From Coriobacteriia bacterium (GTDB taxonomy: Bacteria; Actinomycetota; Coriobacteriia; Anaerosomatales; JAAXUF01): a stretch of DNA of 48,692 nt. How positions within the stretch are numbered: position 1 is the first letter of the stretch; each line of letters starts with the position of its first letter. This document shows, piece by piece, positions 17,667 through 25,121 of this stretch. The position numbers and the translations under genes were made by a program. The stretch lies in NCBI GenBank assembly GCA_031292615.1, contig JARLGT010000071.1, forward strand, positions 1 to 48,692. The letters run 5' to 3'. Below the pieces are notes generated by a model, which made no database searches, was not told the DNA's origin, and saw nothing but the letters and a program-made list of their open reading frames with translations.

Positions 17667-17840
17667 GGGCCGCGCGGCACTCCACATTGACCGCCCGTCA
17701 GAACCTTTGTGACATGAGTCACAGGCGCGCTTGCCAATGCGCCCACAGCGGTCAAGTCGGCCCTTCAAGCACCGATAACGGGGGTACCACCTTCATGCCG
17801 TAGTTCGGGCTTCAGGTGGCGTGACTGCCAGCATCGTGCA
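17667..17840. other. Regulatory leader upstream of second GH26 gene
   Basis: With the riboswitch that follows, this forms the 259-base gap before the ATG at 17926. It contains the CRP/FNR-like palindrome at 17708-17723 and TTGACC near 17687, which could be a -35 box, but I find no convincing -10. No gene is recognised. Confidence 0.35.
17708..17723. promoter_or_regulatory. CRP/FNR-family operator candidate
   Basis: TGTGACATGAGTCACA, a perfect inverted repeat with TGTGA and TCACA half-sites six bases apart, identical in its half-sites to the site at 669-684. It lies about 120 bases upstream of the riboswitch and 200 bases upstream of the second GH26 gene. Confidence 0.5.
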
Positions 17841-17912
17841 CTCCGAGAAAGGCAAACCCGTCGCGAGGCGGGGGCGCAAAGCCAAGGGTCTCTCGCAGAC
17901 AGCCTGGCCGCC
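17841..17912 (+). promoter_or_regulatory. Cyclic-di-GMP-I (GEMM) riboswitch candidate
   Basis: The segment carries the GEMM hallmarks in order: AAAGGCAAACC at 17848-17858, a short hairpin closed by a GCGA (GNRA) tetraloop, GGGGCGCAAAGCC at 17871-17883, then AAGGGTCT with pairing AGAC and the closing AGCCTGGCCGCC at 17901-17912. The canonical class has GGCAAACC, a GAAA tetraloop, GGGACGCAAAGCC and a final pyrimidine-rich arm. The aptamer ends two bases before the ribosome site AAGGTG (17914-17919) of the GH26 gene, which fits control of translation. It may belong to one of the rarer GEMM-I variants because the third stem is short. I could not run a covariance model. Confidence 0.75.
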
Positions 17913-17925
17913 GAAGGTGACGGTA

Positions 17926-19122
17926 ATGAAGAAGCTCTCGTTCCTACTGGTAATCGCACTCGCAGTGTTCGCGTTCACGGCCACGCCGGCCTTCGCTGTG
18001 AAGTTCAGGGTCAGCGCGTCGGCCAATCAAAGCGAGATGCACAAGGTCGTCTTCACGGCCAAGTCGTCGAAGCGGGCTAGCGTGAAGATCACGATCTTCC
18101 GTGGAGGGCACAAGCTACGAAAGATCGGCGCGCATCGCTCCGGCAAAACCTACAAGGCGAACTGGACCGGCAGCAGCGTCGCGGCCGGTACCTACGCATA
18201 CACGGTCACGGCAGTCTCGAGCGGGAGCCGCAAGGTCACGCGCGGCACAGTTCTCGTGACGTCGGCACCTGTCACGATCGGCAACCGGTGGATCGGGCTC
18301 TACGTTCCGGGGAGCCCGCAGGACCTGGCACCCCTGCAGGCGGCCGAGTCGCTGACGGGCACGCGCACGGCCGTCGTCAACTTCTTCGTCTCCGACTCCG
18401 AGAGCTTCCCGGCTCCGCGCTGTCAGAACGTGGCCGGCCACGGCTCGATTCCGATGGTTACGCTCGAGTTCTGGTCGATCGGTAGCTCGGGACTCTCGGC
18501 AATCACCAACGGCAGCAAGGACGCCTACATCAAGAAATTCGCCGACGACGCCAAGTCGTACGGCGGCACCGTCTACTTGCGACCGTTCCACGAGATGAAC
18601 GGCGACTGGTATCCGTGGGGCGGCACCGTTGGCAGCAACTCGGCTAGTAAGCTGGTCGCGGCGTGGCAGCACGTCCACGACATCTTTGCCGCCGAGAGCG
18701 CTACCAACGTGAAGTTCGTGTGGTGCGTCAACAACGACAACTGCCCCAACACCTCGGCCAACTCGGTCGCGGGCTACTGGCCGGGCGATGCCTACGTCGA
18801 CTACGCGACGCTCGACGGCTACAACGCCGGGACGACGCAGAGCTGGTCGAGCTGGCGCCCATTTGCCGACGTCTTCGCTTCGTCGTACAAGACGGTTGCT
18901 GCACTCACCGCCAAGCCGATGTTCATCGCCGAGACAAGCTCGGTCGAGCAGGGCGGCAGCAAGGCCGCGTGGATACACGACATGTTTGCGGCGATCCCCT
19001 CGAAGTTCCCGCGTCTGACCGGCGTGTGCTGGTTCGACGCCAACCAGACCTACGATTGGCGACTCGATTCGTCGGCCGCGAGCGCCGCCGCGTTCAAGGC
19101 CGCGGTCGCCGCCCAGTACTAG
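17926..19122 (+). CDS. Secreted GH26-type glycosidase with Ig-like domain
   Basis: A 398-residue exported enzyme. Residues 1-24 are a Sec signal ending PAFA. Residues 25-112 form a beta-rich domain (SVKITIFRGGHKLRKIGAH, AAGTYAYTVTAV) resembling the FlgD-type Ig-like fold. Residues 118-398 are a GH26-like barrel with FHEMNGDWYPW (acid/base E223) and MFIAETSS (nucleophile candidate E336). It is closer to the third copy than to the lipoprotein: both share VVNFF..DSE.FPAPRC and TLEFWSI. The ATG at 17926 follows AAGGTG by seven bases; an in-frame GTG at 17821 lies upstream of the riboswitch and would destroy it. Expression is probably tied to cyclic di-GMP. Confidence 0.85.
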   Translation: MKKLSFLLVIALAVFAFTATPAFAVKFRVSASANQSEMHKVVFTAKSSKRASVKITIFRGGHKLRKIGAHRSGKTYKANWTGSSVAAGTYAYTVTAVSSGSRKVTRGTVLVTSAPVTIGNRWIGLYVPGSPQDLAPLQAAESLTGTRTAVVNFFVSDSESFPAPRCQNVAGHGSIPMVTLEFWSIGSSGLSAITNGSKDAYIKKFADDAKSYGGTVYLRPFHEMNGDWYPWGGTVGSNSASKLVAAWQHVHDIFAAESATNVKFVWCVNNDNCPNTSANSVAGYWPGDAYVDYATLDGYNAGTTQSWSSWRPFADVFASSYKTVAALTAKPMFIAETSSVEQGGSKAAWIHDMFAAIPSKFPRLTGVCWFDANQTYDWRLDSSAASAAAFKAAVAAQY

Positions 19123-19187
19123 CCCGAGATGCACGCGCGCCGTCACCTTTGCTCCAGCGAGGGCGACGCGCCACGAAGAGATCTGCC

Positions 19188-19225
19188 GAGGCGAGCCTGC
19201 ACGCGGGCTCGCCTCCCCCTTTCTT
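19188..19225 (+). terminator. Intrinsic terminator after second GH26 gene
   Basis: GAGGCGAGCC (19188-19197) and GGCTCGCCTC (19206-19215) form a perfect ten-pair stem with an eight-base loop, followed by CCCCCTTTCTT. It lies 66 bases after the stop codon. Confidence 0.75.
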
Positions 19226-19407
19226 GTGGGCGCCTCGGGGTAATCTTGCCGTACCTGGACGGCTAGGGCGCAGGTCAGACGCACCGATGAGAGGTTTCTA
19301 ATCTTTCTCTCACAGACGGCTCATTAAGCAGGCATAACGTTTGCGCTAAGGCACTGAGACGACGATGGGCTCCGCCCGCTGTCGAATGCAGGGTTGGACG
19401 TGCGTCA

Positions 19408-20562
19408 ATGCGTAACAAGGCACTGCTTCTGCTCGTGTTCCTCACTCTGCTGGCGACGGCGGGGTTCACCAGTTCCGCGTTAGCCCGCACCCAGCATCGC
19501 GCCCCGCTACCGCTCGCGACAGACGTCAGCCCGGCCCCACGACCCGAGGCAGTGACGTCAGCCGAGATGATTCCAACCTCCACGCCAGCGAGCCCATCTG
19601 TGGCGCCGACTCCCGCGATCGCGCCGACGCCCGCACCGACCACGGCCGCTGCGCCGCTCGCACCGGCTACAGGCCATGCGGCCGCGTCCACCTCGGACGA
19701 GCCGGACTCCCCAGATGTTGACCGCGCGCAGCCGGCAAAACAGGTACGCGTACCCGTCGTTCATCGCTGGGTGGGCTTCTACATGCCGGGCGTGCCGGAC
19801 AGCATGACTTCGCTGGACAAGCTGCAGAAACAGATAGGCGCGCATGCGTCTGTCGTCAACTTCTTCATCGCCGATAGCGAGGCGTTCCCCGCGCCGCGCT
19901 GCGCCAACGCCGATGCTGCTGGCGCAACCCCGCTCGTCACGCTCGAGTTCTGGTCCATCAAAGACGCGGGCGGTCTGTCCGCCATCCTCGACGGAAGCCA
20001 CGACGCCTACCTCACTCGCTTTGCCCAAGCCGCGAAGGCCTACGGCAAGACGGTCTGGCTGCGCCCCTTCCACGAGATGAACGGCGACTGGTATCCGTGG
20101 GGGACGACGGGCGGCAACACGCCGGCGCAGTTCATCGCCGCCTACCGTCACGTGCACGACGTGTTCGCCTCGGCGGGCGCCACCAATGTGAAGTTCGTCT
20201 GGTGCCCCAACGTCGACTTCAACGTGGTGCAGTTCTATCCGGGCGATGCCTACGTGGACTACGCCGCAATTGACGGTTACAACACCGGGTTGCCCTGGAG
20301 GAGCTTCTCCAGCGTCTTCGGTAAGACCTACACCAAGGTTGCGGCTATCACGCCCAAGCCGATCTTCATCGCCGAGACTTCCTGCGCCGAGGGCAATCGC
20401 AAGGCCGATTGGATCGCCGACATGTTCGCGCAGATCGCGACGAGCTATCCGCGCCTAACTGGCGCGTGTTGGTTCAACGTCAACAAGGAGCACGACTGGC
20501 GCATCGGAAGCTCGGCGTCGAGCCTGCATGCCTTTGCCGCCGGGGTTGCGAAGAGCTTCTAA
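19408..20562 (+). CDS. Secreted GH26-type glycosidase with Pro/Thr linker
   Basis: A 384-residue exported enzyme. Residues 1-26 form a Sec signal ending SSALA. Residues 27-112 are a low-complexity linker rich in Pro, Thr, Ser and Ala, as in wall-spanning or extracellular proteins. Residues 119-384 are the GH26-like domain with FHEMNGDWYPW (E223) and IFIAETSC (E323). It is a close paralogue of the preceding enzyme but has the linker in place of the Ig-like domain. The ATG at 19408 has only a weak site (TTGGACG). A strong terminator separates it from the second copy, so it has its own promoter within 19226-19407; I see no GEMM element there. Confidence 0.83.
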   Translation: MRNKALLLLVFLTLLATAGFTSSALARTQHRAPLPLATDVSPAPRPEAVTSAEMIPTSTPASPSVAPTPAIAPTPAPTTAAAPLAPATGHAAASTSDEPDSPDVDRAQPAKQVRVPVVHRWVGFYMPGVPDSMTSLDKLQKQIGAHASVVNFFIADSEAFPAPRCANADAAGATPLVTLEFWSIKDAGGLSAILDGSHDAYLTRFAQAAKAYGKTVWLRPFHEMNGDWYPWGTTGGNTPAQFIAAYRHVHDVFASAGATNVKFVWCPNVDFNVVQFYPGDAYVDYAAIDGYNTGLPWRSFSSVFGKTYTKVAAITPKPIFIAETSCAEGNRKADWIADMFAQIATSYPRLTGACWFNVNKEHDWRIGSSASSLHAFAAGVAKSF

Positions 20563-20678
20563 CGCGTCTGGCAGGCGCCTGGCGCAAGGCACCTCCCTAC
20601 TGCACAACTGGCAGGGATTACCGTCCGGCCCTCGCTGGGAAGAACTTAGCGAAGGCTAATTGGAGGGAGGTGTATCTC

Positions 20679-20957
20679 ATGCAGATGGCAGAGGGTCACG
20701 TACTGACATGCCTTGCCGACGACTGCTCCTACAACTGCCGCGAGGTGTGCTGCGCCCCGGCTGTGGAGGTTGGAGAGGATCATCCGGCGTGCGACACGTT
20801 CACGACTGGGGCGGTCGAGATCCGGCAAGCCGAGCCGGGTGTCCGGGACTGCAAGGTCATGGACTGCCACTTCAACTCCTCTGAGTCTTGCATGGCCGCG
20901 GGCGTAACGATGATTACGCATTCGGGCCACGCAGACTGTGCCACGTTCCGGCACTAG
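20679..20957 (+). CDS. Tandem DUF1540 protein
   Basis: A 92-residue cysteine-rich protein with two DUF1540 units. The first has C11-x4-C16-S-Y-N-C-x3-CC with a closing C-D-T-F (38-41); the second has C58-x4-C63-H-F-N-x4-C71-x-A-A-G-V-T and closes with C-A-T-F (87-90). DUF1540 is a small putative metal-binding domain found mainly in Firmicutes and Coriobacteriia; its function is unknown. GGAGGGAGG ends eight bases before the ATG at 20679, which decides the start. It stands alone between the GH26 gene and a convergent pair. Confidence 0.85.
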   Translation: MQMAEGHVLTCLADDCSYNCREVCCAPAVEVGEDHPACDTFTTGAVEIRQAEPGVRDCKVMDCHFNSSESCMAAGVTMITHSGHADCATFRH

Positions 20958-20974
20958 CGTTCGAGCGTCGGCGA

Positions 20975-21021
20975 GAACAGGGCCGCCACGGGGAAGAACC
21001 GGGGCGGCCCTGTTCGTTTCG
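20975..21021. terminator. Bidirectional terminator
   Basis: GAACAGGGCCGCC (20975-20987) and GGCGGCCCTGTTC (21003-21015) form a perfect 13-pair stem with a 15-base loop, followed by GTTTC. It lies between the ends of the DUF1540 gene and the convergent small cytochrome-like gene and can serve the plus strand; with no T-tract on the minus strand its use there is less certain. Confidence 0.7.
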
Positions 21022-21053
21022 GCCACAGGCCAGGCGGTACCGCCGACCTGCAG

Positions 21054-21428
21054 CTACTCGTAGATGACGTTACCGCCCGTGCTCGAGTTGCCGGTAGTTG
21101 GCGGCGGCGAATGCGTCGCGCCGTGGCAGGTCGAGGCCGTGCATCCGGTGCGGGGACACGTCATCGTGCCGCCGCTGCCGGACGCCGATGAGCCGCCCGA
21201 TGAGCTGAGTGAGGTTTGCGCCGCTGTGTCATTGATGGCGTGACACGAGGTCGACGTGCAGCCGGTCTGGGGGCACACGTACGTCTGCCCGGCGACTGCG
21301 GTTGCCGAGAGCGTCGACGTGCCGGTCGCATTGGTCGAGCCGGACGCGATCTGGACGCCGGCGTAGAGAGCGATGGCGGTCAGAGCGGTCGCGATCAGGA
21401 CCCCCAAGGTGTTCCTCAGAGTGCGCAT
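21054..21428 (-). CDS. Membrane-anchored protein with two C-x4-C-x4-CH motifs
   Basis: A 124-residue protein. Residues 7-28 are a hydrophobic signal or anchor, after which everything is extracytoplasmic. Two near-identical motifs follow: C52-PQTG-C57-TSTS-C62-H63 and C91-PRTG-C96-TAST-C101-H102, joined by a Ser/Gly-rich linker. The C-x4-CH ending could bind haem c in a non-standard way, and the extra upstream cysteine in CPxTGC could instead serve metal binding or a redox disulphide; I cannot tell which. GAGGAGG precedes the ATG at 21428. It starts 22 bases after the DUF4405 b-type cytochrome stop, so the two are an operon and probably work together in electron transfer. Confidence 0.75.
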   Translation of the reverse strand: MRTLRNTLGVLIATALTAIALYAGVQIASGSTNATGTSTLSATAVAGQTYVCPQTGCTSTSCHAINDTAAQTSLSSSGGSSASGSGGTMTCPRTGCTASTCHGATHSPPPTTGNSSTGGNVIYE

Positions 21429-21450
21429 GATGGCGCCTCCTCTCGGCTGG

Positions 21451-21975
21451 TTATCCGCGGTCGAAGGATGTGGGAGCGGTCACGGGACGAGGCGCGGTGG
21501 CGCCCAGTGGCGCTCGGGCTGGGACGTGCGCCGGCGTGCTCGGTACGGCAATCATGCGCCGCACCACGCTGGTGACCCACTTCCAGTGCAGCGCGAAGTG
21601 GAGCAGCGTGAACGCGACCGTCAAGTTCGAGGTGATCAGGTGCACCGGGTGCCATAGTGTGGCGGCCTGCAGGCCCAGAGCCGAGGCGAGTCCTGGGATG
21701 ACCATGAACCCAGAGAGCGTCACGCCGATCACCGAGAGGAACAGCGCCGCATCCACGACCAGGTTGATGCGGGCGGCCGTGCGAATCCGGCCGAAGAAGG
21801 CCGAGACGGCTCTCGTCACCCACTCCCAGTTCACGATCAGATGGACGAGCGCCGGGACGATCAGAACCACACCCAACCATTCGTGCAGGGTGATGCCGGT
21901 AAACACGGGATTGGCTGCTGCGACGACGATCGCGAAGACCGTCAGGTCCAGAGCAAGGCGTTCACGGGCTGACAT
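21451..21975 (-). CDS. DUF4405 b-type cytochrome membrane subunit
   Basis: A 174-residue protein with four membrane segments and pairs of histidines placed to bind haem b: H31 and H45 in the first two helices, H109 and H112, and H126 and H130. The pattern LHEWLGVVLIVPALVHLIVNWEWV matches DUF4405/cytochrome b561-like proteins, which pass electrons between the quinone pool and periplasmic partners. The last 30 residues are a Pro/Ala-rich tail. The ATG at 21975 has GAAGGAAG immediately upstream. It is first in an operon with the cysteine-motif protein. Confidence 0.8.
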   Translation of the reverse strand: MSARERLALDLTVFAIVVAAANPVFTGITLHEWLGVVLIVPALVHLIVNWEWVTRAVSAFFGRIRTAARINLVVDAALFLSVIGVTLSGFMVIPGLASALGLQAATLWHPVHLITSNLTVAFTLLHFALHWKWVTSVVRRMIAVPSTPAHVPARAPLGATAPRPVTAPTSFDRG

Positions 21976-22128
21976 CTTCCTTCAACTCCTCTGCCGGTGA
22001 AGAGCCGGCTTCGGGGGACTTCGGTGGCGGTCCGTGTCCGTAGAACGAAGGTATCCGCCCAGCGTGCAGCGCCTGTGCCGCAGGGATGACGATTCCGTGA
22101 AGCGCGCCTGACCGAGGCTTAGGGGTGC

Positions 22129-22581
22129 CTACGAGGCGACGTTGTCCTGTGGGTGGGATGAGGCGATCTCGGCGGGCAGCCTAGCCGCTCCACCGCGCGC
22201 GCGGACGTGGTCGACGAGCACTCGGTCGCAGGATTCGACATGGCTGTGGAGCCATTCGCGCAGGAAGGCGATGAGGGGAGCGGTGCTCGACAGCTCGCCG
22301 GTACGGAACTGGAGCACGTACGCCCGCGTCTGCTCGGTGAGGCGCCGATGCTCGGCTTGGTGGAGGAGCGTCTCGTGCGCCGGGAACTCCTCGCGACGCA
22401 TGAGGTCTTCCTCGGTACGGAAGTGAAGCGCGACGTGGGACGTGAGCCGATCCAAGACGAGCATGATCTCGCCGGGCGTGTCATCGGCGACTTCGAGTTC
22501 GTAGAAGATCCGATAGATGCGACGGTGCTGCTGGTCGACCAGAGGGTCACCCGTCTCCAGCGACTCGTCCCAGGACTCCAT
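22129..22581 (-). CDS. Bacteriohaemerythrin
   Basis: A 150-residue haemerythrin-domain protein binding a di-iron site that holds oxygen. The ligands are visible: H19 in DQQH, H53 and E57 in HFRTEE, H74 and H78 in HQAEH, and H114 with D119 in HVESCD. The family senses, stores or delivers oxygen in the cytosol of microaerophiles and anaerobes. The ATG at 22581 is taken because the conserved MESWDESLETGDPLVDQQH start fits the family; the bases before it read AGGAACAGCCG, a moderate site. A 253-base gap separates it from the divergent flavodoxin gene. Confidence 0.88.
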   Translation of the reverse strand: MESWDESLETGDPLVDQQHRRIYRIFYELEVADDTPGEIMLVLDRLTSHVALHFRTEEDLMRREEFPAHETLLHQAEHRRLTEQTRAYVLQFRTGELSSTAPLIAFLREWLHSHVESCDRVLVDHVRARGGAARLPAEIASSHPQDNVAS

Positions 22582-22834
22582 CGGCTGTTCCTCTCCTAGT
22601 GCGTCGGGAGACCAAGATAGTCCCGTTCGCCCGTTAGTGCAAAGTCGCCGAAGACGACCAGTTTCTGTGTACTAAGTAGTCATCCGGGACTGGCGTTCTC
22701 GGCTCAGTAGGTTGAGGATTGAGCTGCGACGTTGTGCGATTTGGGAGTCCTGCCGATAAAGGACGCGTGGACTCTCGATGGTTGGCGCGGACGGACGACG
22801 GGCCGGATGCGCGACCACGTGTGAGGAAGGGCCA
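22582..22834. other. Divergent intergenic region
   Basis: No gene is seen in these 253 bases. Promoters for the haemerythrin and flavodoxin genes must lie here, but I find no convincing -35/-10 pair or operator. Confidence 0.3.
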
Positions 22835-23338
22835 ATGCGCAGAGTACTGATCGTGTACGCCACCAAGAGCGGGTGCACCAAAGGAGTGGCGGGGAAGATC
22901 GCCAGCACCATCGCTAGGCCGGGCGTCAAGATCAAGATCGCCGAGGCAACCGACGCCCCCGATCCAGCGAACTACGATGCCGTCCTCGTGGGCAGCGGAA
23001 TCCGCGCCGGTCGATGGCACGAGCCCGCCCGAGCGTGGGTTGTGGCCAACGCCGAGACGCTCAAGACAAAGCAGATCGCCTTCTTCACCGTCAGCATCCT
23101 CGTCACCAAAGGCGCCGACAAGATTGCGGTAGTTCGTCGATTCACTGATGCGCTCATCGCCGAGACGGGCGTGCATCCGTTTGATGTCGGCGTGTTTGCC
23201 GGGTGGAACAAGCCCGAACACTTCTCATTGGTTGACCGCGTAGCCATGAGGCTGATGAACGCGCCGCGAGGGGACCAGAGGGACTGGATGGCCATCGAGG
23301 AGTGGGCTCGCGCCGCAGGTTCCATAGTCGCCGCGTGA
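22835..23338 (+). CDS. Flavodoxin-domain protein (HemG-like)
   Basis: A 167-residue protein of the flavodoxin_5 type. The phosphate-binding loop YATKSGCTKGVAGKIA follows strand 1 (RRVLIVYA), and YDAVLVGSGIRAGRWHEPAR with FFTVSI are the next conserved segments, as in protoporphyrinogen oxidase HemG and its anaerobic relatives. It binds FMN in the cytosol. Whether it acts on protoporphyrinogen or is a general electron carrier is not clear. The ATG at 22835 has AGGAAGG upstream; an in-frame start at 22778 has none. Confidence 0.78.
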   Translation: MRRVLIVYATKSGCTKGVAGKIASTIARPGVKIKIAEATDAPDPANYDAVLVGSGIRAGRWHEPARAWVVANAETLKTKQIAFFTVSILVTKGADKIAVVRRFTDALIAETGVHPFDVGVFAGWNKPEHFSLVDRVAMRLMNAPRGDQRDWMAIEEWARAAGSIVAA

Positions 23339-23404
23339 GACGGATCGTCTTCGACGAGGTCCCAGCTGCGGCCCGCAGAGTCCGATCGAGGTGCGCCGAG
23401 ATCT

Positions 23405-24589
23405 TCAGCTGTCGGACTTGTGTATCCAGTCAATCGTCTCGTTGAAGACGATCGGTGAGCCGCTGAACAGCCCGTGAGCGCTTGTGTCGCCCGTCGGGAA
23501 GAACGGCTGCTGTACCCACGAGGCATGAGGCTTGGTGAACATCTCCGAGAACGCCTGGTCTCCTTCGACGCACACAGTCAGCCCAAGCAGAGGTTTTGCG
23601 TAGTCGCGGTCGCGGTGGCTCCAGTGCTCAAACGAGTTCGAAACCAAGTAGAGCAGCGAGTGCCCGTAGATTCCTTTGCAGTTGTCCTCGATCTCGGCCT
23701 CGGGCGTGAGCGTCTGGAGCTGGAAGTAGCCGATCTTGCCGTTCTCGAAAGCTCGCAGGTACGTTCCGCGCGCCAAGTCGACAGAGCAGGCGGGAGCCCA
23801 GAGAGTACAGCTGCGCAGCTTGAGTCGCTGGTCGACGCAGTGTGCGACCAGGTAGGCGAGCATGATTGAGCCCGCGCTGTGCCCGACCAGATGGAGGTGA
23901 CCGCCGAGCTTGTTGGCGACGATTCGATCGATCAGGAACCTGGCCCCTCCGTCGTCGTCGACCGTAGAGGTCTCGGCGTTCTGCTTCATCTTGTCCCAAA
24001 GAAACGCGCCGACGTGGGCGACGCTTTCCACGGTCTCGTCCTTGAACTTCGCGATGCCGGTGTGGTGCTCTCGAAGGTCGTCGGAGATGTCGGCCGCAAG
24101 GTCGAACAGCGACTCAGCCAGCGAGCGGCGGGGTGCGACCTTCTCGCCGGGCTCTGGGGGCGCCGGGGACGGTTCGTCCTGAACGGCGGCAGTCGCGCGT
24201 TCGGCCTGAGCGCGCAGCTCGGCGGCGCTCGACAGTGGCACGGCGCCAGCCGCGTCGTCGGCGAGGTTGAAGAGCGTGGTCGGAACGTCGGTATGCCACA
24301 CGAGCGCGAGCGGATAGATATGCGCGGAGAGCAACGATGGCACCACATGTTCGCGCAGGTTGTCGACGGCTTGCTCTTCGGTCACGAGCCCGCCGTGCGC
24401 GAGCAGTGCCAGGCGCGGATGCGCCCAGTCGCGGGTAGCCGCGCGGTACTCGGCGAGTATTGCCTCGACGTCGTCGGGAGTAGTGGCGTAGCGCGTCTTG
24501 GAGGAGTCGGACTCCAGATGTCCGTCGTTTCCCAGCGAGATCACGTGGGCGCGCATCGGGTCGTCCGCGAACTGCGATGTCTTGGCCAC
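23405..24589 (-). CDS. Alpha/beta-hydrolase (lipase-like)
   Basis: A 394-residue cytosolic protein with the nucleophile elbow HLVGHSAGS (S238) and the preceding strand LHLV, typical of alpha/beta hydrolases. An oxyanion-type LLAHGGLVTEEQA occurs early (61-74), and an acidic Pro-rich insert (about 137-150) sits between the strands. The catalytic Asp and His are probably in the region after 300, for example near CVEGD or SAHGLF, but I cannot fix them. The substrate is unknown. The GTG at 24589 follows GGAGG at normal spacing. It is divergent from the VOC-PhzF pair. Confidence 0.7.
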   Translation of the reverse strand: MAKTSQFADDPMRAHVISLGNDGHLESDSSKTRYATTPDDVEAILAEYRAATRDWAHPRLALLAHGGLVTEEQAVDNLREHVVPSLLSAHIYPLALVWHTDVPTTLFNLADDAAGAVPLSSAAELRAQAERATAAVQDEPSPAPPEPGEKVAPRRSLAESLFDLAADISDDLREHHTGIAKFKDETVESVAHVGAFLWDKMKQNAETSTVDDDGGARFLIDRIVANKLGGHLHLVGHSAGSIMLAYLVAHCVDQRLKLRSCTLWAPACSVDLARGTYLRAFENGKIGYFQLQTLTPEAEIEDNCKGIYGHSLLYLVSNSFEHWSHRDRDYAKPLLGLTVCVEGDQAFSEMFTKPHASWVQQPFFPTGDTSAHGLFSGSPIVFNETIDWIHKSDS

Positions 24590-24719
24590 GGCCGCACCTC
24601 CAAGGATGTACGAACTCTCCTAAGGCGGCGTTCGTCGGCGGTCCGACGACTCCTGCCACACCTCCGGTCGAACGCGTAGACTGATGCTTCGTGTCAGACG
24701 CAAAGGACCGGGAGGTCGA

Positions 24720-25118
24720 ATGAAGTTACGGCCGCACCATGTTGGATTGGTGGTGAGCGATCTTGCCCGCTCGACCGCTTTCTACGAGGCCCTCGGCTTT
24801 GGCGTCGCCTCCGATCTTCCCTCCGAGGATGGCTCGCGGGCCATCCGCTTTCTCGAGCTCGATGGCTTCTCGCTCGAACTCTTCTGGTACGCCGAGCCGG
24901 ACGAACCCGCGCCAGCGCCAGCGCCGGCGGGCAAGGGGCAGCTCGGCTTCCGGCATCTTGCGCTGCATACGGACGACCTCGCCGCCGCCCTAGGCGAGCT
25001 CAAGACGCTCGGATTCGTCCCTGCCGATCTGGAGATTCGCGTCGTTCCCATCGGCTTCAAACTCGTTTTCCTCAACGACCCCGACGGGGTCGAGATCGAA
25101 CTGATACAGGAGGCCTGA
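24720..25118 (+). CDS. VOC family protein (glyoxalase fold)
   Basis: A 132-residue single VOC module. HHVGLVVSDLARSTAFYEALGF is the first beta-alpha-beta unit with a metal-ligand histidine, and FRHLALHTDDLAAALGELK with a closing FLNDPDGVEIELIQ form the second, with a C-terminal ligand Glu. Members include glyoxalase I, dioxygenases and antibiotic-binding proteins; the role here is unknown. GGGAGG lies four bases before the ATG at 24720. PhzF starts three bases after its stop, so they are an operon. Confidence 0.82.
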   Translation: MKLRPHHVGLVVSDLARSTAFYEALGFGVASDLPSEDGSRAIRFLELDGFSLELFWYAEPDEPAPAPAPAGKGQLGFRHLALHTDDLAAALGELKTLGFVPADLEIRVVPIGFKLVFLNDPDGVEIELIQEA

Positions 25119-25121
25119 CCC

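Noticed and set aside
19226-19407. Possible second GEMM riboswitch before the third GH26 gene
   Set aside because: TTGCGCTAAGGC and nearby bases look vaguely similar, but the GGCAAACC and GCAAAGCC blocks are missing.
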